The notes: generated from the sequence alone by a model not told the origin. A stretch of 27,087 bases of DNA from JBOHNM01 sp050730675 (GCA_050730675.1 JBOHNM010000042.1:1-27087), one strand, 5' to 3'. Positions 1 to 7,683 are shown, numbered from the stretch's first letter. Translations and numbers: made by a program.

Positions 1-804
1 GTCGCTGTGCGCAGCACAGGCGAAGCGCTGCACCGTTTTTCGTTGCACGGGCCGGGGGCGATCGCTCTGCTGGCGAAGTACTCGACGCATGAGGGTGGCT
101 TTCCGCTGGCGGAACTCAAACCCGGACAGGCGGTGCAGGTGAAGATCGACGGGCGCAGAGCAACGGCCTTCCGCGACGATATTACCGGCGAGATTGGCCT
201 GCACCTGATCGTCGCGACCGCCGACGCCGCCAAGGTCTACGAGTCGCTCCTGCGGGGTGCACACGAACATGTGCATGGCCACGCGGGACCCAACCCGCGC
301 CCGCTGCTGCGCCCCATCGGCTGGCACGCCTTCAACATCGCGCGGATCGAGGCCGGGACGCCCCTCTACAACATCGACTTCGGTCCCGATTCGCTCCCCG
401 CCGAAACCGGCCCGGCCACGCTCCACGACCGCGTGAGCTTCAAGAAAGGGTGCTACCTCGGCCAGGAGATCGTGGCCCGTATGAACGCCCTGGGCGCGCC
501 GAAGCAGACGCTGGTGGCTCTGCGCTTGACCGACCCAGCCGCGGCGGGCGGCGGCTCCTCTGATGAACTCGCGCGGCTGCCGCACGGCGGCGCTCCGGTC
601 TTCGCGAGCGACGCACCGAGCTCCGAGCCCGTCGGCGCCGTCACCAGCAGCACGCTCGCCCCGATGCTCTCGCGCTCACCGATCGCCTTGGCCATGGTCA
701 AAACCAAGCACGCTGCGCCGGCCAACAAGCTCTGGGTCGCCGCCGAGGGCGGCGCCACGCTCCCGGCAACAGTGGGGGACTCCTTGCGCCTTTGGGGCAA
801 GTGA
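1..804 (+). CDS. ygfZ: YgfZ/GcvT-like folate-binding protein, 5' partial
   Basis: The reading frame is open from the first base, and the visible 267 codons are shorter than the roughly 300-350 residues usual for this family, so the N-terminus probably lies outside the window; the GTG at position 7 is unlikely to be the true start. The diagnostic YgfZ signature K-G-C-Y-x-G-Q-E is present about 60% along (KKGCYLGQEIV), preceded by the characteristic 'ETGPATLHDRVSF' region and followed by a C-terminal beta-barrel-like segment. Family members are tetrahydrofolate-dependent, cytoplasmic, and support assembly or repair of some Fe-S enzymes. No neighbouring Fe-S gene is visible. The family call is firm; the exact role in this organism is inferred. 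Confidence 0.88.
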   Translation, partial: VAVRSTGEALHRFSLHGPGAIALLAKYSTHEGGFPLAELKPGQAVQVKIDGRRATAFRDDITGEIGLHLIVATADAAKVYESLLRGAHEHVHGHAGPNPRPLLRPIGWHAFNIARIEAGTPLYNIDFGPDSLPAETGPATLHDRVSFKKGCYLGQEIVARMNALGAPKQTLVALRLTDPAAAGGGSSDELARLPHGGAPVFASDAPSSEPVGAVTSSTLAPMLSRSPIALAMVKTKHAAPANKLWVAAEGGATLPATVGDSLRLWGK

Positions 805-1205
805 ACGCCGGCGGACCGGCCCTTCCGATCTGTGCGGCGCACTGCCGAAATGACCGCGGCGCAGTCCACCCGGCGGCCACACAACGAACGTTCCCGCCCC
901 AACCCACCTCCACGTTCCCACCGTCCGTCTCGCGAACTCGGCGCGGCGCTTCACGAACCGGAACGCACACCCGACGGGCTGGCTCGCACGCGCGCATCCA
1001 CGTACCTGAGCCACCAATCCCGTGCGGTCGCATCCAAGTATCGGAGAAACCAGCCGCTTACGAATTGTGAACAACGCGAGAAGATCCACGTACACGTGTC
1101 GTCGGCACGTCGGTGCACGGCTTATCCACCACGCCGAAGTTTGCGATTGCACACATCGCCCGCATCGGGCATCCTTCCGCTTCGCGGGGATCCCGGAGCA
1201 ACACG
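805..1205. other. Intergenic region upstream of the secreted dockerin-type gene
   Basis: About 400 bases lie between the ygfZ-like stop and the chosen start at 1206. Short overlapping frames exist on both strands, but none shows a recognisable domain or a convincing ribosome site, and their composition looks like out-of-frame high-GC sequence. I see no clear intrinsic terminator after ygfZ. The promoter of the next gene presumably lies here, but I could not pick a convincing -35/-10 pair. Confidence 0.5.
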
Positions 1206-3194
1206 ATGAGTAACCAAGCGTGCGCGGCGTGTGCGAGTGTGTTGGCCTTGTTGGCGGCCGGTGCGGCCCGGGCCCAGGAGGATGTCCCGCGATTCTGGTG
1301 CGAGGCGCAGCAGGAGCCTGTCCGCGGCACCGCAGCCGCGGACCCGCGCTTCGTGCGCATCGTGCGCGTGGACATCGGCCGCGGCTTCGGCCAGAGCGGG
1401 ATGACCCAGTGTTCGCCGCTCACCGGCACCGAAACGGCGACGGTCGTCTGCAACCAGATCGAGGCCCGGCTCGCCACCGGTGAACTCGCGGCCGGCAAGA
1501 TCGCCGTCATGCTCATCCGCCTGGGCGAGGGCACGCCCTGGGAGACCTGCTACCACAATAATGTGCACCTCATCTACCACCCCGACGATGCCCTGCCACC
1601 CGGAACACTCTCGGCCGATCCCGCCGCTCGCTTCAATACCCCCTGGACCTTTCACGGCGTTGACGAGACCCTTCTCTGGTACACGGCGTTCATCGATGAA
1701 TACCAGGCGCGACGTTTGGCCAACCCCAACCTTCCGCCGCCCGACCGTTTCATCTACGACAACGAGGCTGTCCTCGGTATCACCTACTGCCACAACAGCC
1801 CGCCGGGCCCGGACGACAACTGCACCGTCGGCTTCGGCGAGTTCTTCGCCGCGCTGCAGAACGACCCGAGGTATTCGACGGAGATCATCTCGGGCACCCT
1901 CAGCTCGACGGCCAACGCCGCCACCCTCCGGGACCTGTTCGAAGAGGCCAACCTCCCGGCCACCGATCCTTCGACATGGCTCTTCCTCACCGCGGAGAAC
2001 CAGCAATTCGGCCATTGGTACAGCCGCATCGCCTCGCAGGTGCTCACCTCCACCATGGACATCACGGCATTCCAGCCGGCCAACGGGACATGGGGCGCGC
2101 TGTCCGGCAACTACACCTACTGGAACGCCGACGGCGCGACCGACCCCGCGCTCCCGCCCTTTGTGGCACGCAATTGGAATATCTACGATCCGCGCGATAC
2201 CAACCACACCTGGCAGAGTTCCGCCCTCAACTCCAACGCTCACCTCCAGATGCCCGTGCTCTACGGGCCGTTCGGCTTCAACCCCGACCTCGGATACCCG
2301 CTCGCCGAATCCGCCCTCTACCTCGCCCGATACCAGCTCGACACCATCCTCCACTCCGGCACCGGGGTCGATCCCGCCAAGACCATGCCGTTCATCGACA
2401 TGTATCTCTACTGGTACAACGACCCGGGCCACTACCGCGACATCGTCGCGCTCAGCCGCGCCAAGGGCGTCAAGGAGTACGCCCTCTGGGCTTCCGAGAT
2501 CGGCCCCACCAACCTCGACCGCTGGATCCGGCTCCACGACGTCGTCGACCAGGTCTACGGCGTCCGTGTCTTCGATTCCGCCGTCACCCGCGGCGAGGTC
2601 ATCAGCGGCGCCACCGAGTCCCTCTTCCGCTCCGAGTACACCGATCCGCTCGTCGTGACCGGGAGCGACAAAGACGGCACGGCCCATATCGAGGTGGCGT
2701 TCAAGACCAACCCCGAGTTCCCTCATGGCAACGGCATCAAGATCAACATCGAAGCCTGGGCCGAGGGCCCCGCCCCGGTCGCGTGCTTTGTTGAACTCTT
2801 CGACAACGTTACCAGCACCTGGGAGTACATCGACGCGTTCTACGCCGTCGCGCCGCGCACCATCGCCACCTACGAGAGGGCCGCGCCCGTCGCCCGCTTC
2901 TACGACGCCGACGGCATCATCCGCGCGCGCCTGATCTACGCCTCCTCGGAAGTCCCCTGGCAGGCGTCCACAGACTTGGTTCAGATCGTCGGACTCGATC
3001 CCTGCCCGGCCGACTTCAACCGCGACGGTGTCGCGTCCATACAGGACCTGTTCGACTTCCTCGCCGCCTACAACGCTGGCGGCGGCTGCCCCGAAACCGA
3101 TCGCTGCCCCGCCGATTTCAACCGCGACCGGCAGATCACCGTCCAGGATCTTTTCGATTTCCTGAACGTCTTCTTCGCCGGCTGCGGCAGCTGA
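1206..3194 (+). CDS. Secreted protein with C-terminal dockerin-like EF-hand repeats
   Basis: The ATG at 1206 is preferred over an in-frame ATG at 1113. It directly opens a signal peptide (MSNQACAACASVLALLAAGA, then ARAQ, a plausible cleavage site) and has a purine-rich GGAG about 8 nt upstream. The 662-residue protein is exported. The central region is rich in Trp/Tyr/Asn (for example 'FIDMYLYWYNDPGHYRDI' and 'YALWASEIGPTNLDRW'), which suggests a carbohydrate-active or other extracellular beta/alpha domain I cannot name. A beta-rich region with 'HIEVAFKTNP' and 'VACFVELFD' follows. The C-terminus carries two copies of a CPADFNRD..-QDLFDFL motif, resembling the calcium-binding loop and helix of type I dockerins. 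In planctomycetes this tail is common on secreted proteins and probably acts as a sorting or anchoring module. It stands alone, followed by a terminator. Confidence 0.85.
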   Translation: MSNQACAACASVLALLAAGAARAQEDVPRFWCEAQQEPVRGTAAADPRFVRIVRVDIGRGFGQSGMTQCSPLTGTETATVVCNQIEARLATGELAAGKIAVMLIRLGEGTPWETCYHNNVHLIYHPDDALPPGTLSADPAARFNTPWTFHGVDETLLWYTAFIDEYQARRLANPNLPPPDRFIYDNEAVLGITYCHNSPPGPDDNCTVGFGEFFAALQNDPRYSTEIISGTLSSTANAATLRDLFEEANLPATDPSTWLFLTAENQQFGHWYSRIASQVLTSTMDITAFQPANGTWGALSGNYTYWNADGATDPALPPFVARNWNIYDPRDTNHTWQSSALNSNAHLQMPVLYGPFGFNPDLGYPLAESALYLARYQLDTILHSGTGVDPAKTMPFIDMYLYWYNDPGHYRDIVALSRAKGVKEYALWASEIGPTNLDRWIRLHDVVDQVYGVRVFDSAVTRGEVISGATESLFRSEYTDPLVVTGSDKDGTAHIEVAFKTNPEFPHGNGIKINIEAWAEGPAPVACFVELFDNVTSTWEYIDAFYAVAPRTIATYERAAPVARFYDADGIIRARLIYASSEVPWQASTDLVQIVGLDPCPADFNRDGVASIQDLFDFLAAYNAGGGCPETDRCPADFNRDRQITVQDLFDFLNVFFAGCGS

Positions 3195-3213
3195 ACCGCT
3201 GCTGGCGCCGCTC

Positions 3214-3240
3214 AAGCCCCTGCGCCGCGCAGGGGCTTTT
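3214..3240 (+). terminator. Rho-independent-type terminator of the dockerin-type gene
   Basis: A perfect 11-bp stem (AAGCCCCTGCG / CGCAGGGGCTT) with a 3-nt CCG loop ends in a short T run, 20 nt after the stop codon of the secreted protein. Position and shape fit an intrinsic terminator on the + strand. Confidence 0.85.
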
Positions 3241-3306
3241 CATTTTGGCGTGCAGCGTCGCGATGACGACGTTTGAACGCAATCGCCGACGGTGCAGCCC
3301 TACAAC

Positions 3307-3344
3307 GATCAAGCCCTTCGATGTGCTCGTCGAAGGGCTTGATC
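3307..3344. terminator. Perfect 15-bp hairpin, possible second terminator
   Basis: GATCAAGCCCTTCGA and its exact reverse complement flank an 8-nt loop, followed on + by TTTCGAAAAAT. It lies 69 bp beyond the first terminator and uses the same AAGCCC..GGGCTT edge. It could be a backup terminator for the secreted-protein gene or a boundary marker of the AT-richer segment that follows. No gene ends directly before it. Confidence 0.55.
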
Positions 3345-3602
3345 TTTCGAAAAATCGATAGGACGCCAGTTGTGTTGTTTCTGGAGGATGTTCGGGCAAG
3401 GAGGGGTACTACTACGGCTGTTTAGATTCTGACCGCAGTCTGGCCGGTCTTGTGAGATTGGAATCTGAGTTCTGTTGATCCGTGAACCCGTGAGATAAGT
3501 TTGCCTCACTGGTGGGGCGTCCATCACCGTTTGTCTCGACGGCATGCATTAGACTATGGGAGGTGCCAAGGAACCAGTCCCTTGCCCTTTACTGCTGGTT
3601 GA
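3345..3602. other. Gene-poor AT-richer stretch upstream of the TPR remnant
   Basis: No intact gene is visible. Just before the remnant, another frame reads NQSLALYCWLKDP before a stop. This could be an out-of-frame continuation of the same TPR gene, since repeats of this family often read as 'ALYxLG' just upstream of a 'LDxAE' repeat. The resemblance is short and tentative. Confidence 0.35.
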
Positions 3603-4184
3603 AGGATCCGTAATCTGGACGCTGCCGAAACCGCCTTTGGACGCGAATTAGCTCTGCTAACCCCTCAGGATGCATCTGGGCGAGCTGCTACAACCAAAGA
3701 AATCGGCATGGTCCATCACGAGCGGTTCATAGAATCCCGCGAGAGTGGCAAGCCAGAGGAAACCGTGCTGAAGCACGCCCAGGCAGCAGAGGAGCATTAT
3801 CTCCAAGCTCTCACCCTCTGTCCCCCTAACGCTCTCACCGACCTAGGCCCCATCCACAATCAGCTAGGCGCCCTCTACGCTGAAGTCGGCCAAACCGAGC
3901 TAGCTCGTAAGCACTTCGAGAAACGTGCTCAACTAGCAGAGCAAACGGGCAACCACCACAGTGCCGGGCTAACTCGATTTAATATGGGTCTCATGTACCT
4001 CCAAGCCGCTCAGCGAGAGTCGGCTTCGCTCCGTCAGTGTGACCTCCTGCATCGAGCGCAAGCCTATGCCCACGCCGCCGTGCGCGACTTCCAGCACTAT
4101 CAAGGTCGTGCGGCCGCAAATGAAGCCAAGGCCCAGGCGCTCCTCACCGATATCGCCCAAGCCCTCGCGAAACCGCCGCCCTAG
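3603..4184 (+). pseudogene. TPR-repeat protein remnant, 5'-truncated
   Basis: The frame is open from just after a stop at 3600-3602 to the TAG at 4182-4184. It encodes tetratricopeptide-type helices: 'NLDAAETAFGRELALLTP', 'HAQAAEEHYLQALTLCPP', 'IHNQLGALYAEVGQTELARKHFEKR' and 'AQAYAHAAVRDFQHYQGRAA'. This pattern matches the C-terminal TPR block of large multidomain TPR proteins known from cyanobacteria and planctomycetes. The first in-frame ATG (3708) cuts through a repeat, and coding similarity clearly starts before it, so the 5' part of the gene is missing. Codon use is AT-richer than in neighbouring genes (CTA, GCT, CTC mixed). No ribosome site precedes 3708. It is most likely a decayed fragment of a transferred or rearranged gene. 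A short expressed TPR protein starting at 3708 (158 aa) is the alternative. Confidence 0.6.
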
Positions 4185-4607
4185 TCTCAAGCTGCGAAGG
4201 GTGCAGGATCTGATGCAGATGTTGCCGACGAGTGGGCTGAAATGATGAACGTGCGACGGTGGTGGAAGCGGGTGGGCACGCGTGACTACATGGTTTGTAT
4301 CCGATTCATCGTGGGTCACTGCCCCGGGCACTACGTGCGTGATCTTCCGCCGCGAATCGAGTGACGCGGATTTGGACGGTGCTCCCCTCGCAAAAGCCGG
4401 TAACTCTAATCCATATTTTTGTGCCGGATGAGCGTAGAAAGATTCCGCATTCGCCGGTCGGCGTAACTGTGAGTCGGTTGTGGTGAGGTCCGGCCGTATA
4501 CACCGTCAACACCAGCATCACTTCAAATTCCGAGCCTCGTCATTCGTCGTGAGTGGTACCCACCTCAGGCAAATTACCAATATACACCCTAACGCACGAA
4601 AAGGCAC
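4185..4607. other. Intergenic AT-richer region
   Basis: No coding frame with domain-like content, no RNA gene and no repeat was recognised. Its base composition is visibly more AT-rich than the flanking genome, as in the TPR remnant before it. Confidence 0.4.
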
Positions 4608-4636
4608 TTGCAAGCCTAGCGTTTTACGATTATCCT
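4608..4636 (+). promoter_or_regulatory. Sigma70-like promoter, leaderless arrangement
   Basis: TTGCAA (4608-4613), a 17-nt spacer and TATCCT (4631-4636) stand 6 nt before the ATG at 4643. Transcription would begin at or next to the start codon. No Shine-Dalgarno sequence is present, which agrees with a leaderless mRNA. Confidence 0.55.
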
Positions 4637-4642
4637 AACAAA

Positions 4643-5065
4643 ATGCCCGTCCCAACCCCCAATACGATCACCTCCACCCGCTGGCGCTCCGCCGATGCCC
4701 TCCTCGCCATCGCCGAGGATCCCAAGGCTTCCGCCCGGGAGCGCCGCCTCGCCGCCATGGCCGTCCTTGACCTCTGCGACAAGGCCGAAGCCGCTCTCGC
4801 CGGCCAGTCCTCAACCACATCCGCGGCCGCCACCACATCCGCGGCCGCCACCACAGCCCCACGCCCGCCAGAGCACCCCCAGCCTGCCCTCCAGGCTCCG
4901 CCGCAGTCCCAGCCGCAACCACAATCGGTGCCGCAACCGGCGACGCCTCCAGTCGCCGCGGCCCAAGTCGTCATCCACCAGTCCGCAGGCCAGCGCACGC
5001 CCGTCCCGTCCACCCAAGCCCCCTCGCGCGCCGACCACACTCCAGCCCAACCCCGCGCGGCCTGA
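4643..5065 (+). CDS. Small hypothetical protein with Pro/Gln/Ala-rich tail
   Basis: The gene encodes 140 residues from the ATG at 4643. A further 30 codons are open upstream from a GTG, but the promoter hexamers fall in that segment, so the shorter form is chosen. The first ~50 residues form a compact, probably helical domain ('TRWRSADALLAIAEDPKASARERRLAAMAVLDLCDKAEAAL'). The rest is low complexity: a TSAAATTSAAATT repeat followed by a long Pro/Gln/Ala-rich tail that is probably disordered. I do not recognise the family. It sits alone between AT-richer DNA and a convergent membrane-protein gene. Confidence 0.55.
   Translation: MPVPTPNTITSTRWRSADALLAIAEDPKASARERRLAAMAVLDLCDKAEAALAGQSSTTSAAATTSAAATTAPRPPEHPQPALQAPPQSQPQPQSVPQPATPPVAAAQVVIHQSAGQRTPVPSTQAPSRADHTPAQPRAA
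4814..4849 (+). repeat. Two perfect 18-bp tandem repeats inside the hypothetical gene
   Basis: ACCACATCCGCGGCCGCC occurs twice in tandem, with the first six bases of a third copy. The 18-bp unit keeps the frame and encodes TSAAAT units at the start of the low-complexity tail, consistent with slippage-driven length variation. Confidence 0.85.
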
Positions 5066-5275
5066 CATTCGTGGCATCGCCCTTCCGTGCGATGCTCTTG
5101 GCCTTGTACGCCGGCTTGCCGCAGGCTCCTATCTCACAGTCACTTTCCACGCCCGCAGGCGCAACGTTTCCTGCCGGGCTATTGGCCACATCCAGAACAC
5201 AACAGTCCGCGATCTTTGACAACCGCAAGTTTCTGTGCCCGGCGACAGGCTGTTCCTGCCCTCTTCATCCTTTCA
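5066..5275. other. Intergenic region before the CACAGAG-type repeat
   Basis: Together with the repeat that follows it, this forms the 305-bp gap between the hypothetical gene and the convergent zinc-ribbon gene. No gene or terminator was recognised in this part. Confidence 0.4.
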
Positions 5276-5366
5276 ACTGTTCGTCTCTTTCCTGTTTGTC
5301 TCCGCGCCCTCTGTGCACCAACCGTCTTCGTCTTCCTCTCTGCTCTCTGTGAATTCTGTGGTGAAC
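5276..5366 (-). repeat. Intergenic purine-rich GTTCACCACAG...CACAGAG element
   Basis: Read on the minus strand, directly after the stop of the zinc-ribbon gene, the sequence runs GTTCACCACAG, then CACAGAGAGCAGAGAGG, later GCACAGAGGGC, and on through purine-rich GAGACA/AAGAG units. A related copy lies at 6649-6680, also just after a stop codon and in sense orientation. Similar 'TTCACCACAGAGACACAGAG' stretches are, to my recollection, dispersed in many planctomycete and other bacterial genomes. Their function is unknown. Confidence 0.55.
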
Positions 5367-5370
5367 CTCT

Positions 5371-6021
5371 TCAACTTTTCCCGCACTCCGGACAAGGCCC
5401 CGGCAGCGTCCCGCGCTCATAGCGGCAGTGGGGGCAGATGCCCGGGCCGGGACGTCGAAGGCGGCGGATGCCCAGGACCGAGAGCCACAACAGTGCGGGT
5501 GTCGCGGCGAGGACCATCATGAGCCAGTGGGGGAGCATGACATAGGTGGCGGCATCGCCGTTGATGTAGTAGGGCCAGGTGGCGATGCCGTTCCAGTGCC
5601 AGCTGTAGCGGTATTCGTAGACGTTGCCACGGGGGATGTTGTAGCCGATGGCATTGTCGATGGTGAGAGTGGTGCGGCGGTAGCCGAGTTCGGCCTCGAA
5701 ATTGGGTGGGAGCTTTTTGTCAGCGATGATCGTGGGGCGGTGGCCGAAGCGGAGGATGATGTGACCGTTGAAGGTATCAACTCGGAACTCGCGGTAGAGG
5801 CCCGGCCAGAAGACGGTCTTGGGGTCCGGCGGCTTCTCGTCCCACCAGTTGCGGGGAGGCAGGCTCGTCAGCGGTGCTGGCTCGAAGGCGTGGGTGGCGT
5901 ACTGAAGCTGATCGATGATGGCGTAGCTGCGGCGCCAGTGCCAGGCGGCGGCGAGCATGAGGACGATCGAGATGAAGGGCAGGGCGAGGAAGAGGGCCCG
6001 CCGGGCCTTGCGGAGGAGCAT
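5371..6021 (-). CDS. Two-helix membrane protein with C-terminal zinc ribbon
   Basis: The protein has 216 residues. An N-terminal hydrophobic helix (about residues 9-27, 'ALFLALPFISIVLMLAAAW') is followed by a soluble extracytoplasmic-looking segment with many Trp/Tyr residues. A second helix ('WLMMVLAATPALLWLSVLGI', about 166-185) leads to a cytoplasmic zinc ribbon, C-P-H-C-R-Y-E...C-P-E-C-G, at the very C-terminus. This layout is a recurrent, uncharacterised protein type in Phycisphaerae, usually present in many copies per genome. No function is assigned. The ATG at 6021 lacks a clear ribosome site. Convergent with the hypothetical gene to the left and divergent from the Fur-family gene to the right. 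Confidence 0.75.
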   Translation of the reverse strand: MLLRKARRALFLALPFISIVLMLAAAWHWRRSYAIIDQLQYATHAFEPAPLTSLPPRNWWDEKPPDPKTVFWPGLYREFRVDTFNGHIILRFGHRPTIIADKKLPPNFEAELGYRRTTLTIDNAIGYNIPRGNVYEYRYSWHWNGIATWPYYINGDAATYVMLPHWLMMVLAATPALLWLSVLGIRRLRRPGPGICPHCRYERGTLPGPCPECGKS

Positions 6022-6191
6022 TTGTGAAGGGTAACTGGGCGGGATCGGACGGAGGTCACGAGAGTGTCACGGGGGAAGTGGGCGAAACGACGAAGAGACA
6101 AAGAGATAGAGCGAAGAGCGGCCTGTGTGCCGCGATTGACCGGCCAGAGCCGCGTTGCTGCCGGGAGCGATCACCGTGCGAATAATCACCC

Positions 6192-6638
6192 GTGCCCAAG
6201 CTCGCCGACCTCTTTGCGCGGCATCGGCTCCGCTGCACTTCGCAGCGCGAGTGCATCTATCGCGCGCTGGCCAGCACCAACACGCACCCGAGCGTCGAAG
6301 AGCTGTTTGTGCTGGTGAAACGCAAGCAGCCGGGGATCGCACTGGCGACGGTCTACAACGCTCTGGAGGCCTTCACGCGGCGCGGGCTGGCGCGGCGGTT
6401 CACCGACCCGTCGGGGCAATCGTCGGTGGCGCGGTACGACGCGGACACGCACGACCACGTGCACTTTGTGGACCAGGAGGGGCGGGTGCGCGATGTGCCC
6501 GGCGACCTGGGGACGCAGATCCAGCAATCGCTGCCGCGGGAAGTGGTGGACGAACTGGAGCGGCGGATGGGCGTGCAACTGGACCGGGTGAACATCGAGC
6601 TGATCGGGCGGGCAACGGGGTCCGGCGGGGCTTGCTGA
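6192..6638 (+). CDS. Fur-family transcriptional regulator
   Basis: The protein has 148 residues from a GTG start. The N-terminal winged helix ('RLRCTSQRECIYRAL', 'HPSVEELFVLVKRKQPGIALATVYNALEAFTRRGLARRF') matches Fur/PerR/Zur proteins, including the A-T-V-Y-N recognition-helix signature. The dimerisation domain begins with the metal-binding 'HDHVHFVD' motif. Both C-terminal CxxC pairs that hold the structural zinc in Fur, PerR and Zur are missing; the only other cysteines are Cys14/Cys20-like residues near the N-terminus and the last residue. This suggests an Irr-like or otherwise zinc-ribbon-free member, so the sensed signal (iron, peroxide, manganese or haem) cannot be stated. No metal-transport gene is adjacent. 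Confidence 0.85.
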   Translation: MPKLADLFARHRLRCTSQRECIYRALASTNTHPSVEELFVLVKRKQPGIALATVYNALEAFTRRGLARRFTDPSGQSSVARYDADTHDHVHFVDQEGRVRDVPGDLGTQIQQSLPREVVDELERRMGVQLDRVNIELIGRATGSGGAC

Positions 6639-6648
6639 GCCGGAAGAC

Positions 6649-6680
6649 GTTCACCGCAGCGTGCACAGAGTAGCACAGAG
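6649..6680 (+). repeat. Second GTTCACC...CACAGAG intergenic element
   Basis: GTTCACCGCAG, then GTGCACAGAG and TAGCACAGAG, beginning 10 nt after the Fur-family stop. It matches the copy at 5276-5366 in sequence theme, in post-stop position and in sense orientation relative to the upstream gene. Confidence 0.55.
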
Positions 6681-6854
6681 TTGATGCAGGATGCCGCGAG
6701 GCTTGAGGGTGTCGTGTTGGGGGTCGGTGATTTGCGGTGGGTGGCGGCCGCCGGGCAAGGGTGAATGCGGGTTATCGGTGAAGATGGGGGCGGCGGCGCT
6801 TCAGTCGCGAACTCAAACGCCCGATACCCGGTACGTCCGGATAAGGAGCTTCGC

Positions 6855-7244
6855 GTGTACACCGCCCACAACCGCCGCCGCTTCCCGAGGTTTGCGCTCC
6901 AGCCCGCGTACACGCCGATCGCGGCGCGCATGCTGGACAGTGAGACGTTCGACTTCGAGGGGCACGCGTACGACATCTCCGAGGGCGGGGTGCAGTTCGA
7001 GTTGGATCGGGCGATCAAGCCCGGGACCAGAATCGCGCTGGCGATCACGCTGCCGACGATGAACTCGAAGAACATCGGGCCGGGGCGGGCGATCTACGTC
7101 TTCGCCAACGTCATCTGGACCGACAACGACGACGTAGACGGCCCGGTGCGGATCGCCGCGGTCTTCACGCGGTTCGCCCGCGCGGGGGACCAGGAGCGGC
7201 TGCGCAATGAGTTCCGCACGGGCCAGTACCGTGCCGCGGCGTAA
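6855..7244 (+). CDS. PilZ-domain protein
   Basis: The protein has 129 residues from a GTG at 6855, chosen because a perfect AAGGAG lies 6 nt upstream; an in-frame ATG at 6765 would only add a Gly-rich, unconserved leader. The PilZ signature is visible: R-R-R-F-P-R-F near the N-terminus (the RxxxR c-di-GMP motif) and 'DISEGGVQFEL' (the D/N-x-S-x-x-G motif), followed by beta strands 'GTRIALAITLP' and 'FANVIWTD'. Both c-di-GMP-contacting motifs are intact, so binding of cyclic di-GMP is likely. It is a stand-alone receptor without an enzymatic or output domain, and its partner cannot be inferred from context. Confidence 0.85.
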   Translation: MYTAHNRRRFPRFALQPAYTPIAARMLDSETFDFEGHAYDISEGGVQFELDRAIKPGTRIALAITLPTMNSKNIGPGRAIYVFANVIWTDNDDVDGPVRIAAVFTRFARAGDQERLRNEFRTGQYRAAA

Positions 7245-7299
7245 GCGATTTTGATAGACTCGGCTGCCAACCGCGTCGTTCTGGCGTGGCTGTCTCCGC

Positions 7300-7683
7300 A
7301 TGACCGAGGACCAATTCCGAAAACTCGCGCTGGGTATGCCCGAGGCGGTCGAGGGGTCGCACATGGGTCACCCGGACTTTCGCGCGGGCGGCCCCAAGGG
7401 CAAGATCTTCGCCACGCTCTTCTGGCTCGAGGAGCCGGAAGGGGATGTTGACTGCGCGATGGTGAAGCTGACGCCGGAGGAGCAGGGGGCATTCATCAAG
7501 AAGCTGCAGCGGGTGTTCGCGCCGATCAAGGGTGCGTGGGGGAAGCAGGGGTGTACGCAGGTGCGGCTGGACGCGGTGACCAAGGCCGGAGTGCCGCAAG
7601 TGCGGCGGGCGATTGACGCGGCGTGGCGAAATGCGGCGCCGAAGAGGTTGCTTGACGGAATCGAGCCCGCGGACGGGGGCTGA
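7300..7683 (+). CDS. MmcQ/YjbR-family protein
   Basis: The protein has 127 residues. The features fit MmcQ/YjbR (CyaY-like fold) proteins: 'EDQFRKLALGMPEAVEGSHMGHPDFR' at the N-terminus, a central 'GKIFATLFW', and a C-terminal 'WGKQGCTQVRLD' followed by a helix ('VRRAIDAAWRNAAPKRL'). The family is small, cytoplasmic and DNA-binding-like, with no agreed biochemical function. It often occurs near SRPBCC, VOC and DinB genes, as it does here at the left edge of the island. It ends about 40 nt before the promoter of the ArsR gene, and I see no terminator between them. Confidence 0.83.
   Translation: MTEDQFRKLALGMPEAVEGSHMGHPDFRAGGPKGKIFATLFWLEEPEGDVDCAMVKLTPEEQGAFIKKLQRVFAPIKGAWGKQGCTQVRLDAVTKAGVPQVRRAIDAAWRNAAPKRLLDGIEPADGG

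Noticed and set aside
1122..1130. TTATCCACC, resembling a DnaA box
   Set aside because: A single 8-of-9 match with no cluster, no AT-rich unwinding region and no dnaA/dnaN genes nearby; not evidence for an origin.
1122..3215. Long open frame on the minus strand (about 697 codons) opposite the secreted dockerin-type gene
   Set aside because: It is antisense to a gene with a signal peptide and recognisable motifs. Its composition is Asp/Glu/Val/Gly-rich in the way high-GC shadow frames are, and no domain is visible.
3241..4642. Possible integrated element in the AT-richer region
   Set aside because: No integrase, transposase, terminal repeats, tRNA gene or attachment-site duplication could be found; only composition and gene decay suggest foreign origin.
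6155..6191. AATAAT shortly before the Fur-family GTG as a further leaderless promoter
   Set aside because: The only -35-like hexamer (TTGCTG) is 20 nt away, too far for a convincing sigma70 promoter.
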